43,275 nt of DNA. Origin: Triparma columacea. Lineage: Eukaryota; Sar; Bolidophyceae; Parmales; Triparmaceae. The position numbers were made by a program, and so were the translations under genes. Numbering within the stretch: position 1 is the first letter of the stretch; each line of letters begins with the position of its first letter. Under the pieces are notes generated by a model. The model saw nothing but the letters and a program-made list of their open reading frames with translations, ran no database searches and was not told where the DNA came from. Positions 9,587 through 19,584 of this stretch are shown here, one piece after another. Where the stretch lies: NCBI GenBank assembly GCA_030267965.1, contig BRYA01000499.1, positions 1-43,275 on the forward strand, read 5' to 3'.

Positions 9587-11266
9587 TTACCTCCCCCCCC
9601 CACCATTGGCTTTCCCTTCAATCCCCGCCACGCATTCCACTACGATCTCCAGTGCTTTATCAACTCCCTCATCCTCCCCCTTCTCTAAAACCTTCCTAAA
9701 AGCCTCATGTTGAACCGTGCATCCTATCCTCGCCATGCACATGGTAAGTGCTAAACTCGCCTTCGCGCATGTCGTATCTGTTTTACAGTTAGCTAGAGCC
9801 TCCTCTAAAGATTTGCACTTATTAGAGATCTCCTTTAAGTTCTCCTTCGCCTTAATCCTCTCTTCCTCAGTAACGACAACCGGGACCTTCTCGTTACTAA
9901 TAATAGTCTCCCAAGTCCTCTCACTCTCCCCTCTCTGTTTCTTCATATCCTCGCTAGGCATAAACTCCATAGCTCGAAAACTCGTATCCCCCTTCCTAAC
10001 AGCCCACGGCATTTTAACCGTCCTCGCAAACACCGCTTCAGGCGTGTCGGCCGCTGGTCTAACGTCAACTTGAATGCACTTAATTTTCCCGTGTTCCCCC
10101 TTCTCCACCATCCCTGACCCTTCTTTACTCGAGGCTAAGGACTCGTCGTAGTAGTAGTCGATCACGTACCGGACGCGGGTACCGTTGGAACGGAGGACTG
10201 TCCAGTCGTGACGATCGAAGGGGAGAGGGTGGAGGAGGTAGGACTTTAAACGAGCTTTTGGTGAAAGGTCTGTGGGACGACCGATGAACTGGAAAAAGGG
10301 TGAGGAGATGGAGATAAAGAGGGAGGGGTTAGGGATGGGAGGTAAGAGAGTCAATATTGAATGTCGTTCCCGAATTACCCCAAAAAAACCATCTCTCCAC
10401 CCTTCCCTCTCACCTTCTCAAGTTTCCCGTCCTTATACCCTTGCACCTCCTCCCACTCCATAACCTTCCTCCACGTAGTTTCGTTCATGTTATTATGTAT
10501 AGCGACGACCGCCGGTATGTCCTTCTCTGTGGTTGTGTCTACCTTCTGTTTGCGGTTTATTGAATTCCAGAACATTTGAGGGGAGGGGTAGGTCCAGGTC
10601 TCGGTTGAGGTACCGCCCTTGGGGATTGTACTACTCTCCCTCTTGGTGCTATGGGTGAGAGGAGGAGTGGATGGAAGGGGAGGGGGGTGAGAAGTTAGTA
10701 GTTAGATGGGAGGATTTGGAGTTGTAGTTGTAGTGTGCCTGCGTCTCCATTTCCGTCTCCATTTCCGTCTCCATTTCCGTCTCCATTTCCGTCTCAATTT
10801 GCAGCTTCATTCATTCCACAGTCCTCTAATCTACGCTCCTTTTATCTCGTCTTATCTCCACTCTCCCTCTAATCTCCACTCACCTCAAGTTTGAGGACTG
10901 GTTCTGAGAGGGCAGGTTGTTTGCATGGACTGGCATCATATTTTTGGGGTCTATCTTCTGGCTGTATACGTTGTATACTGAGGTGTTGGAGGAGGAGTTG
11001 GAGGAGGTGGAGGAGGAAGAGGAGGAGGAAGAGTTTGAAGAAGAAGGAAGGTTGTCCGACTGTATTTTCTCTTCTTTAGTAATTACAGGACATAATGAGC
11101 GTAGTCTTGATGTTGGTTCGATATTTTGAGATTTGATAGGGCATTTTGAAGCCATTTCATCGTTATTTGATGTTATATTAGTGTTTAAAGAAGAATTATT
11201 GTGACTATTAGAAACATTAGACGCAGCATTGGACAGAGGAGAGGGAATTGACGAGTTTTGGCCCAT
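9587..11266 (-). CDS. HCCS: Holocytochrome c synthase (cytochrome c heme lyase) with C-terminal twin-CX9C domain
   Basis: Exons 11266-10884, 10648-10414 and 10288-9587, 439 residues. The enzyme attaches heme to apocytochrome c in the mitochondrial intermembrane space. Hallmarks in order: two Cys-Pro heme motifs (KCPIKS, Cys42; LCPVI, Cys59), a Ser/Asn-rich linker, [30 protein letters not shown], the heme-binding region [22 protein letters not shown], and [12 protein letters not shown] followed by [10 protein letters not shown] and DVRPA. The start is the first ATG in frame (MGQNSS, a possible myristoylation site); the codon 12 bases upstream is GTG. After the canonical end the protein runs on for about 130 residues and ends in a CHCH-like domain with Cys364-X9-Cys374 and Cys380-X9-Cys390. 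Divergent from lumazine synthase. Confidence 0.93.
10742..10800. repeat. 12-bp tandem repeat in HCCS intron 1
   Basis: About five copies of CGTCTCCATTTC in a row, the last one diverged, inside the first intron of the heme lyase gene (10649-10883). Confidence 0.9.
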
Positions 11267-11447
11267 TTTTATACACACACGCTATAAATATGTTCGACAA
11301 GGCTAATGGGATTATTCAAAAGGTTGACGAATAGAGAGAAAGCTTCTAACGAGGAATAAAGGAGAAGTGAGTGAATGACGAGGAAGGAAAGAGGATTCCG
11401 GACTCCACCTCCAAACTTTTTTAAGCTCATCAAACAACACAAACAAC
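11267..11447. promoter_or_regulatory. Divergent intergenic promoter region HCCS / lumazine synthase
   Basis: 181 bp separate the two start codons of oppositely oriented genes, so both promoters and 5' UTRs must fit here. No TATA box is evident; this is inferred from geometry only. Confidence 0.45.
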
Positions 11448-12549
11448 ATGATTAAATCAATAATCCTCAGCATCACTTTAGCATACGCCTCCTCATTCCA
11501 TATACCAACAACAAATTCACTATTAAGATCATCAGTAAGTGCTTTTAGAGATAGATCCAATGTCTCTCTGCCATCTGGCGAAATTAGCTGAGTCTTCTGA
11601 ACCTATTTATACACACATACAATCAACAACTTCGACGCAAAATACCATTAATGTCTCAAACATATAACACTCGTCATATACATACCAACAACTAATCGCC
11701 AAAAGCCTCACAACACCCTTATTATCACACACAACCAACCACAATTAACCCTCCAACTAACCCCCCCATTTCCCTCCCCTTCCCCCCAGCTTTCCGCCAT
11801 TGATTCCAACACCGATCTAACCTTTCCCCCCCTCGATGGTTCCTCTTCCCGTATCGGTATAATCCGTACCCGTTGGAATCCCACTTACGTTGACTCCCTA
11901 GTCACAGGTGTTAAGGAAAGCCTGAAGGAATGCGGGGTTAAGGAGGAGAACGTCTTTGTTACGGAAGTACCAGGAGCGTATGAACTACCGTATGCGGCAC
12001 GGTGAGTGGGGGGGGGATTAGGATGATTAGTATGACAACGGAATGACTATGATAAGGCAATGACAGTGGTAATGAGCAAAGCGATGCTTCGATTCAGGCT
12101 TGGCTTGTCAAAAGAAAAGTCCCATACCTCCCTCTCCTAACCCTCATCTACATTCCCCCCCCCCCCTTCCCCTCCACACTCTCCCCCCCTCCAGTCTCCT
12201 AGCCCTTTCCGGTACAGTTGATTCAATCGTTGCCGTCGGCACTCTTATCAAAGGCGACACCCAGCACTTCGAGTACATCGCCGACGCCACCTCGAACGGT
12301 TTAATGTCCGTCGGTCTCCAAACCAACGTCCCCTGCGTATTCGGCGTCCTAACCTGCAACACCGAAGAGCAGGTAAAAGCAAGAGCCACGGGTGAAGGCA
12401 ACCACGGACAAGGGTGGGGGAAAACCGCGGTCGAAATGGCGCTGCTTAGGAAGGACGCGCTGGGAGGGGGGAAACAACAAACTATGGGGTTCGGGGAACT
12501 CGTGGATGTTAAGGGGGGTTCACTACCATCTAAGAGCATCGGATTCTAA
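11448..12549 (+). CDS. ribH: 6,7-dimethyl-8-ribityllumazine synthase, plastid-targeted
   Basis: Exons 11448-11534, 11790-12001 and 12195-12549, 217 residues. It condenses 5-amino-6-ribitylamino-uracil with dihydroxybutanone phosphate, the penultimate step of riboflavin synthesis. Family blocks are all present: IRTRWNPTYVDSL, VTEVPGAYELPYAAR, VGTLIKGDTQHFEYI (catalytic His in DTQHFEY), VPCVFGVLTCNTEEQ and AVEMALLRK. Exon 1 encodes a signal peptide ending in AYASSFHIP, the Phe-containing cleavage motif of secondary red plastids, followed by a Ser/Thr/Arg stretch, so the protein should go to the plastid. The short first exon was found by phase and the GTAAGT donor at 11535. A longer C-terminal tail than bacterial RibH ends in PSKSIGF. 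Confidence 0.93.
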
Positions 12550-12765
12550 AGTAGGGAGAGGATGGCGGGTGGATTTATTAAATCATTTTTATAAGCAGGT
12601 GTGCGAGAAGCTAGAAGCATGACAAAGGAAGGGCTAAAGGAGGGGTCGAAAAGTATTTTAGGCGGGGGAGGTAGTGGGCGAAAAAAGGCTATGGTTTAAC
12701 GTTGAAAGTGTGTCTTGTTCTTTCTTTCTTTTTCACACACCCTTCCCCCGCTCTCCTTCGTTTGG

Positions 12766-12881
12766 TCTTCACATGGTCTTTGCCGTTTCTCTCCTTTTCT
12801 TAATCCTCTTCATTTGTTTGTTTGTTGTCTTCACATGGTCTTTGCCCTTTCTCTCCTTTTCTTAATCCTCTTCATTTGTTT
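12766..12881. repeat. 54-bp direct duplication at the 3' end of the F-box/SPRY gene
   Basis: Copies at 12766-12819 and 12828-12881 differ at one base (G/C). The second copy encodes the last residues and stop of the F-box/SPRY protein; the first lies just downstream of the stop. Confidence 0.9.
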
Positions 12882-15037
12882 AACCCTACTCTCAAGTCCT
12901 AACCTCTCCATAATCTCTTCCCTCCCCCCCCCCAGTTCCCCCGTGTCAAAGACGAACGGTTCCTCCCCAAAGTTAGCCCAAACCGGTCTATTCGAGTCCA
13001 CCCCGACCGTCGGAAAAAGTTTATCCCTAACCCCAACCCCACAGAAAGCGTACCCCAAGAACCTCCCGTTAAGCGTAAAGAATATCCTCCCCCCATCCCT
13101 CCCATAGTACATCCCGCATCCCACCGTATCCCCGTGTCCCCACTTCGGTCCGAACTCCCTGACCATATCACCATTGTTCCTGAATATACCACCATCGTCT
13201 GAATGGTACCCGAAACTATTAGCGTCCCAACCTGGCATTTTATCCGTCAATGGGAACTCCTCTGTTGACAACCCTACCGCGATACACTCCACGACACCGT
13301 GCTCAGTTCGTGATATAAAAACCGGCTCACCCGAGGAGGTAAGAGTACTCTCGATGAGAGGGTCACGATCTAATACTGTGACTTCAAAATACGACCATAG
13401 TCTAGGTGTAAGGTCAACCTGTAGGTCTGGTTGGTTTAACTCCTTACCACCACCTACATTGTCTGGTTTTAGGTAATGGAGGTTATGACGTGACCCTTTC
13501 ATCACACCTTTATCTGAACGTTTACGGTTTACAACGAGAGGTGAAGTGAAGGGACGGAGTGGTGGGGGGGGGGAAACGGTACGGGACGTTAGGAGAGACG
13601 CTGCACGGACTGTTGCGTTGTGTTTTGGGGGGGGGGGAGGGGGAAGTTATGGTTTAGTTGAGGTGAGAAAATTAAAGTACCTACCGTAATTGATGTGTCT
13701 ACAGCCAGAGGTGCACTTACCTATCTCCGACACTGCTGAAATGAGTGGTAGCAGGGGTTTAAGTGTGGGGGAGTTCGGTATAAGATGCTGCATTTTGTTC
13801 GCCCTTCTCCTCGGTTTGACTACTGGGAACGGTAGCTCAGAGCGCATGCATCGGTCCCCGAGTCCGACTGTACCGGTGTACTGGATAACGGTCTTCCCGT
13901 GGAGGGAGTACTGGATGAAGGAACAACGGGAAAGGGTGGTGGGGTCTATGCACGTGGGCTGGGGGATTAGGAGGGAGGTTAAGAGGTGCATGGACGGGGG
14001 ATCAATTGGGACGGACTTGTTGGGGAAGAGAGTCTTGGGGGAGGAATGGGGGGACATGTTGAAGCTAAGGGAAGCGGGCGTGGGGGGGGTTGGGTTAGTG
14101 AATGGTAATGCTTTTTGCCACATCTCAGCGCACATCTCACCTCACTAAAGGGGGGACCTGGTCGGCCGTGAGGCCGTGCAGGCTTGTGGGCGTGTGTAGT
14201 TGGGGGAGTGAAAAGAGGGAGGACGACAGGGAGGTGTCGTCCCTAACGGTCAGCGGGGTGTAGGGGTCTACGACCTTGGGTACGAAGGGGTGGGAGAGAA
14301 TGTAGCCAATGTGGAGTTGGTAGGAAGTGGTGATGGAGCGATAACGGAGGGAGGTGGCGGAAAGAGAGCGGAGGTCCTTTCGGCTGAGGTAAGTGCACAC
14401 GAGCAACATCTCATCCTGGGGGGGGGGAGGGGGGGCAAGGGAGGGAAGGGAAGGGCAATAGGGATGATGTTTAGTGCGTGAAATGGGGTGAAATGGGTTT
14501 TCCTTCTCTGTCGTGAAGCGCAACCCCCTTTGCTCCCCCCACAAACCCCTCTTTATCCCTCACCTCGCATAATGGAACACAGTCCCTACTCGTCCTTCTC
14601 ACAAAGTTCTTGGATGACCTTAGGAAGAAGCACTTGGGGTCAAAAGTTGACCTCTTTGAAGACTTGCTGTTAGTGCTAACCCTCTTTGGCGGGGTAGGGC
14701 TGGTAGGTAGTGTAAAAACTTTCTGAAGTGCTTGGTTAGGAGATTCAGTTGGAGATTGAGTTGGTGTGTGTGGAAACGTTTGCGATGAGGGCTGATAGTT
14801 TGGAGTCTGAGGAGAAATTGTAGAAGACATTAGAGGAGAATATGGTGAAATGTAATGATCCTTTTTAGATGAAGTGAAGGCATCGGGAGTGAAGGGATCG
14901 GGAAGAGTGTCGGGAATTTTGTCATTTTTCGCGTCTTTTTGAAGGATTGTGTCGATAGATTTCCCCCAGATGAAGGAATACATACTAAGATCATCTTCGT
15001 CATCAATATCATCTCGTTCTGTGAGAGAATGGAGCAT
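12831..15037 (-). CDS. F-box and B30.2/SPRY domain protein
   Basis: Exons 15037-14564, 14415-14141, 14064-13721 and 13609-12831, 623 residues. Residues 1-158 are low-complexity Ser/Pro/Thr-rich. An F-box-like helix pair follows at about 159-195 (DEMLLVCTYLSRKDLRSLS), suggesting recruitment to an SCF ubiquitin ligase. The C-terminal SPRY domain (about 410-600) shows YFEVTVLDRD, VGLSTEEFPL, GYHSDDGGIFRNNG, GDTVGCGMYY and IFFTLNGRFLGYAF. F-box plus SPRY proteins of the Fbxo45 type use SPRY to pick substrates; the substrate here is unknown. The exon 2 donor could be one of two overlapping GTGAG sites; the chosen one gives the phase that joins exon 3. The first in-frame ATG was taken as start. The basic tail (KRIKKRRERAK) comes from a duplicated DNA segment. 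Confidence 0.8.
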
Positions 15038-15407
15038 ATTTGGGAGATATTTGGGTTGAAGCTGAAGATGGATTTCGTGAAGGCAGTTGCAATTTTGAAG
15101 CCTCAAGACGTTAATGAAGATTGTTAATGTCTTTGAATGGAACTAATAAGCCACAAAAACGAGATTGGATGTTTTAATGGAGATTTAAGGCCTAAACTGG
15201 GACAAAAAAGAGCGAGGAAATCTCAACTTCACCATCTGCCATCAAAAGGCAACTTGTTTTACAGTCCAGAACTCAGGTTTTTGGTTTTCAACTTCTTTCC
15301 ATTTCAGCAAAAACAACTAAAAGGACAGTATGTCATTTGTTTCTGTCCGACACAGTATGGGCTTAACAACATTTATTCTATGACTTATCGCGCCGACATT
15401 TCCCCTT
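15038..15407. other. Intergenic region between PDE12-like and F-box/SPRY genes
   Basis: 370 bp; no supported gene. It must contain the promoter of the F-box/SPRY gene and the 3' end of the PDE12-like transcript. Confidence 0.5.
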
Positions 15408-17679
15408 TTATTTCCACTTGATCTCCACGCAAAGCAGTAGGTGATCGCTTGGCATCATTTCATTAGGCATTGCAGTAAACCCCTCAACATCCTCACGCTC
15501 CAGGCAGGGGGCCGCGGCGCGGCTCAACGAGAAGTGGAGGGAGGAGGGAAAGATGTAGTCGAGCTGGGCAATGAAACCGACTGCATAATTGGTGAAGGGA
15601 GGGGTGCCTGTGGCGTTAAAGAGGGTTGGGAAGGCGAGCGGGAGCTGGGTGTGTGGGGGGGGGAGGAAGGGGGGTTAGAGGTGTGTTTGGCGGTGTGTTT
15701 AGCGGTGTGTTTAGCGGTTTGTTTGGCAGTGTGTTTGGTGGTGAGTCACGCGACGGCAAATGGTGCAACGTTGCAGTGTGCCACTTGCAATGTGCCCACG
15801 TGCAACGTGCCATGCACAACACACAACGTGCGCAAAAGCTTACCTCTACTGGAGGGGGGGGCGGTAATGTGGCGTCGATGTCCTCCTTGTTTGGGGGGGG
15901 GGGGAGGACACCCCTCTCCCCCCAAACAAGACGGTGGAGGTTAGAAAAGCAATCGTCATGGGCAGGAGTGTTGGGGAGGACTGCGCGATTCGTCATCAAC
16001 TGACAAGCTCCAGAGGGAGGGTCAGAGTTAAAGTCACCACCCACGATTATCCCAGCGTCGTCTCTAGCGGCGAGCAGTGATGCACGGTGGAGGATGAAGT
16101 AAGTCTGCAGGAGCCTGATGTGGTCAGCGAGAGGGTGGTAGAAGAGGTGCGTATTCGTCACAACGACCTTCTTCCCGTTCTTGAGGCTGTGGAGGGTGGC
16201 AAAGAGACAAACCGTTCCGACCTTTGTAGACATTATTTCGTGGAGATTCTTGTGGGATTCAATGAAGGTGGTGAGGCCGAGGAGGCCCCAGTCAGAGTTG
16301 GGGGTGGAGGTGGGGGTGGGGGTAGGGGGGGGAGTAGTTGGGAGATCCCTGACGGGGATGCACTGGGCGGGCGAGAGGAAAAGAGCATCGACGAGAGTGG
16401 TTTTAGTTATTATTAGCGGAAGGGGCGTGTGTCGCTGCAGTATCCCTCACCTCCTTTTCAACCAGTTCAAATTCGTCAGTCCTCCAAAATATGGCGACGC
16501 CCTCCCTCTGCTTCCCACACTTCTCCCCGAAGGCGCCCTCGTAGCCGAGGGCGGAGAGCACGGGGGAAAATAGGGCTTCATAGGCAGTCGTGTCCACTTC
16601 TTGAAGCAGAATTATTGTCGGACTATGGTAGATCAATTCGCAAAGGATCAGAGGCATCCTGTGGGACGAGTGAAGAAACTTTGGGCTTGTGTAGCTCCAC
16701 ATCGTCTTCTGCTGGGCCTTTTGAGATGTATAGAGGTCAGCGAGAATGTTGTAGGTGACGATGCGGAGGGAGGAAGAGGGGAGAGGGGTGGAGAGGAAGG
16801 ACGCTCGATTTGAGAAGAGGGGGTTGGTAGCAGTGGGGACGGGAAGCACGGGGTTGGGGAAGGTGACAGTTACGGGGAGTCCAATGGCGGATTCGGTAGA
16901 GGGAGTTATTCGACACCTTATCCGGTGCCCGACATCCTCAGGAGATGGAAGGTAGTGAGGGGCGGAAGGGGCAGAGGGGAAAGAAGGGGGGTTGGGGGAA
17001 GAGGTCGTCCAGGAGTATGATAGGGTAATGTGAGGGGGGATGTCGGTCATCGAGATTGCAACAGGAGTGTTGGCGTAAAGGTCGTACTTGGAAGAGAGGA
17101 AAAGGTTAATTGATGTCGAGGGGATAAGGGGGGGAGAAAGGATGAGTTTGAAGGGCTTGGTGGCGACCGGAGCTGTACCAGGAATTGGTTCGTGGATTGG
17201 AACAGGAATGTTGAAGACCTGGAAGGGAAGAGGGACGAAGCGGCGAGCGAAATGGGGGATATGGGATATGGGGGTGAGGAAAGAGAGCAGTGGAAAGTGG
17301 AATGGGCTGTTCTGTTAATAGAAGCTCCCATCGCTCTTACCACATTAGCATCCTCCGCCTCCTTCCAAAAGTCCACAGAATTGAGGATGGAGGGGGAGAG
17401 AGGGAGAGGAATGGGAGTTGAAGAGATTTTCGTTATTGTAGACAGTGTAATTATTGCGTCTTCAGGCACATGAGCGCTCAACCCACCCTTCTTCAACCAT
17501 TTCTTACGCACATTCAGGAGGAGACGGGTAAGGGATGAGGTCACAGGCTCCTTTGTATCTCGGGACAAAGTCAGTGTGTTGGTTGTAGGATTTGATGGGT
17601 CATGTATCGTGAACTGAGTGTTTGTAGATAGGAAAGTGATACCTACCCATGCCTCTGTCTGGCAATTCGTCACCGACAT
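15408..17679 (-). CDS. 2',5'-phosphodiesterase 12-like EEP nuclease
   Basis: Exons 17679-17341, 17218-16451, 16362-15844 and 15644-15408, 620 residues. PDE12 is an exonuclease-endonuclease-phosphatase family enzyme that degrades 2',5'-oligoadenylate and trims poly(A) tails, mainly in mitochondria; the family also contains CCR4-type deadenylases. The PDE12-type N-terminal beta domain is present (SMTDIPPHITLSYSW, PEDVGHRIRC), then the catalytic core: VTYNILAD (metal-site Asn), ILLQEVD (Glu), GYEGAFGEKCGKQREGVA, VVTNTHLFYHP, GGDFNSDP (Asp/Asn), AQLDYIF and MPSDHLLL (Asp-His pair), ending IKWK. All catalytic residues are intact. An acceptor-like CCCCCCACAG 8 bp before the ATG and a GTAAGT donor at 18107 imply a 5' UTR intron. 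No clear mitochondrial presequence is seen. Confidence 0.88.
15681..15740. repeat. 12-bp tandem repeat in PDE12-like intron 3
   Basis: Five 12-bp units of the form GTGTGTTTRGCG lie in the intron between exons 3 and 4 (15645-15843). They are followed by an unusual stretch rich in GTGCAACGT-like words (15755-15830). Confidence 0.8.
15886..15930. repeat. Short inverted repeat inside PDE12-like exon 3
   Basis: Arms CTTGTTTGGGGGG (15886-15898) and its exact complement CCCCCCAAACAAG (15918-15930) flank a G-rich loop. The segment is in frame and codes for a Gly/Pro-rich insert between the DDCFSNLHRL block and the next conserved part. Confidence 0.85.
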
Positions 17680-17685
17680 GGAACT

Positions 17686-18107
17686 CTGTGGGGGGAAACA
17701 AGACTGAAAAAATGTCCAAATTTGGAAAATTTGTCAAAGAGTGATTAGAATTCACAAAATTTGTTTCAAAATTATATCTCTGATTGTTAATATCTTCAGA
17801 AAAAAGTTTGTATGATCTGATGTTTTCGGATGAATCTGAAATTGAAATGTATTTAAAGTATTCACCTAAATTTTTAAGTAGCGTATTGATTATTTAATTT
17901 TATCATATTAAAATCTTTATTGCAATTCTGATGATATTAGTTTGCAGATGAATAAAAATAATTATTTCCCTCTCTTAATTGGACTCTTGTATTATTGATA
18001 CTTCTTATTTATTTTAATATTTGATACAACTATTACATCATATATATTATCATAAGAAAAATATTTATATAAAGCTATAAAATCAAAAAACCCAAAAGCG
18101 GACTTAC
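17686..18107 (-). other. AT-rich probable 5' UTR intron of the PDE12-like gene
   Basis: 422 bp of very AT-rich sequence in an otherwise GC-richer region, bounded on the minus strand by a GTAAGT donor at 18107 and a CCCCCCACAG acceptor at 17686. No coding capacity. Together with the sequence to 18234 it also separates the divergent PDE12-like and nitroreductase genes. Confidence 0.6.
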
Positions 18108-18234
18108 CCCGTCAATATTGTGATTCTTAACGGCCCGACAACCTCTTTATACTTCAGATATCGTATTTTAATCGGCTTGGACTAAGCCAAATCTTAGATT
18201 TTTTCGACCCCACAAGTCTATAGCCGACACAGCG

Positions 18235-19438
18235 ATGCTGTGTTCTCTCTCCAGATGCCGAGTCCTCGTGAATGAGCGTGTCCTCGCGTGCTCCTTCACA
18301 TCCAACACTCCCTTCACTGAAATAGCCCAGTCTCGCCGATCTACTAAGCGCTTCAATCCCTCCCTCCCCATCTCCCCCTCCATTCTCGAAAGCATCCTTG
18401 CGGATACCCTCCGAACCCCGACCTCCTTCAACCTCCAGCCGTACGCATGTGTGTTGGTGAAAGAGGATTCAGCAAAATCGTCTTTGTCGACCGCGATGTT
18501 GGGTGGGAATGTTTTCAGGGTGAGGGATGCTCCTGTTACTGCTGTTTTCCTTGCAGACCTTGAGCCTTCAAAGCGTATAGATAAAATAATGAGCATCGAG
18601 AAGTCCTATAGAGCGCCCGAGTACAACGCGATGATGCCTCTTGCGGCAGGCTACTTTACAGGGGAGGTGAGAGGGGGGGGNNNNNNNNNNNNNNNNNNNN
18701 NNNNNNNNNNNNNNNNNNNNNNNNNNNNNNACTAGAGATTTTTTTGTGTGAGGGTGTGTGTCAGTCGTCCGTTGTGTGTTAATCGTTCGTCAATCTAATG
18801 CCTTCCACGTTACCTTCCAAACAGGGCCCGTGGCTTGGAAATGCGATAAAAAATGCAGCTGCTGCAGCAATGAGTCCTGTGAAGGTGAGAAGAGAGGAGA
18901 AGTAAAAAAGAGACGCCGCAAATAGACCCGCCGATTCACACAAACCCTAACCATACCCTTTTGGCTTGTCGCGTCCCTCCCCCTCCCTCCCTCTCCCCCA
19001 GCCTATGCCCACTGTATCCAAGGTTAACGCATGGTCAGGCAAGAACACTGCCATGGCTGCCATGTCTTTCATCCACTCTTCGACATCATTCGGCCTCGCC
19101 ACCTGCGCAATGGAGGGCTACGACGTGCTTAGGTGAGAGTTGAGGGAAACTGCGCACATTTACTCGCGAGGAGCGAGTCAAGCAAGGTAATAAAACAATA
19201 ACACACACCTGCACTGACAACCAACATCGCGACCCTTCGGCTGTCACTTCGTGTCGCCCGCAGAGTACGAGAGGCCTTGCGTATCCCTGATAGATATGAG
19301 ATCCCCCTAATGGTCAGCGTTGGTTATAGCATGGACGAGGAGTTCGAGGAGGAGATCAAGAGGACGAATAGGCTGGAGTTGGGGGAGGTTTTCTTTGACG
19401 ATACATTTGGGAATCCAACATCGCAAAGTCGTGCATAG
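18235..19438 (+). CDS. Nitroreductase-family flavoprotein
   Basis: Exons 18235-18666, 18825-18884, 19002-19132 and 19264-19438, 265 residues. Nitroreductase-fold proteins bind FMN as dimers and reduce nitro compounds, quinones or other acceptors with NAD(P)H. Family features: AQSRRSTKRFNP near the start (the Arg-Arg-Ser FMN phosphate contact), RTPTSFNLQPY, AMLGGNVFRVRDAP, the AWSGKNTAMAAMSFI helix, SFGLATCAMEGYD, and IPDRYEIPLMVSVGY. The actual substrate is unknown. The N-terminal 25 residues contain ACSFTSN, which could be a weak plastid signal but is not convincing. A run of 50 Ns (18681-18730) lies entirely in intron 1, so coding is unaffected. Convergent with the lumen protein gene. Confidence 0.85.
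18681..18730. other. Assembly gap (50 N)
   Basis: Fifty undetermined bases following a run of eight G, within intron 1 of the nitroreductase-like gene. The true length is unknown. Confidence 0.99.
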
Positions 19439-19584
19439 GATAGGCTGGGAATGTGGTCATAATAGATCTCTTTAGCTTCAAATAAGGAACGTTTTTCTCG
19501 TTTTAATCGAACAAATACGTGTGAAGTTGCTTTGTTCACTTTCTGTTTGATGCCCTCCATCTCCCCCGCTTCCCTCCCACACAC

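Noticed and set aside
10930..10960. Short match (TTTTTGGGGTCT) to the 43-bp repeat of the retrotransposon
   Set aside because: Only about 13 bases and inside the conserved IDPKNMMP coding region of the heme lyase; coincidence.
11312..11560. 82-codon minus-strand frame
   Set aside because: Antisense to the lumazine synthase signal-peptide exon and the divergent promoter.
13690..14148. 152-codon plus-strand frame
   Set aside because: Antisense of F-box/SPRY exon 3 and its introns; no recognisable protein features.
15441..15944. 167-codon plus-strand frame with Val/Cys/Leu-Ala repeats
   Set aside because: Runs antisense through a PDE12-like exon and an intron minisatellite.
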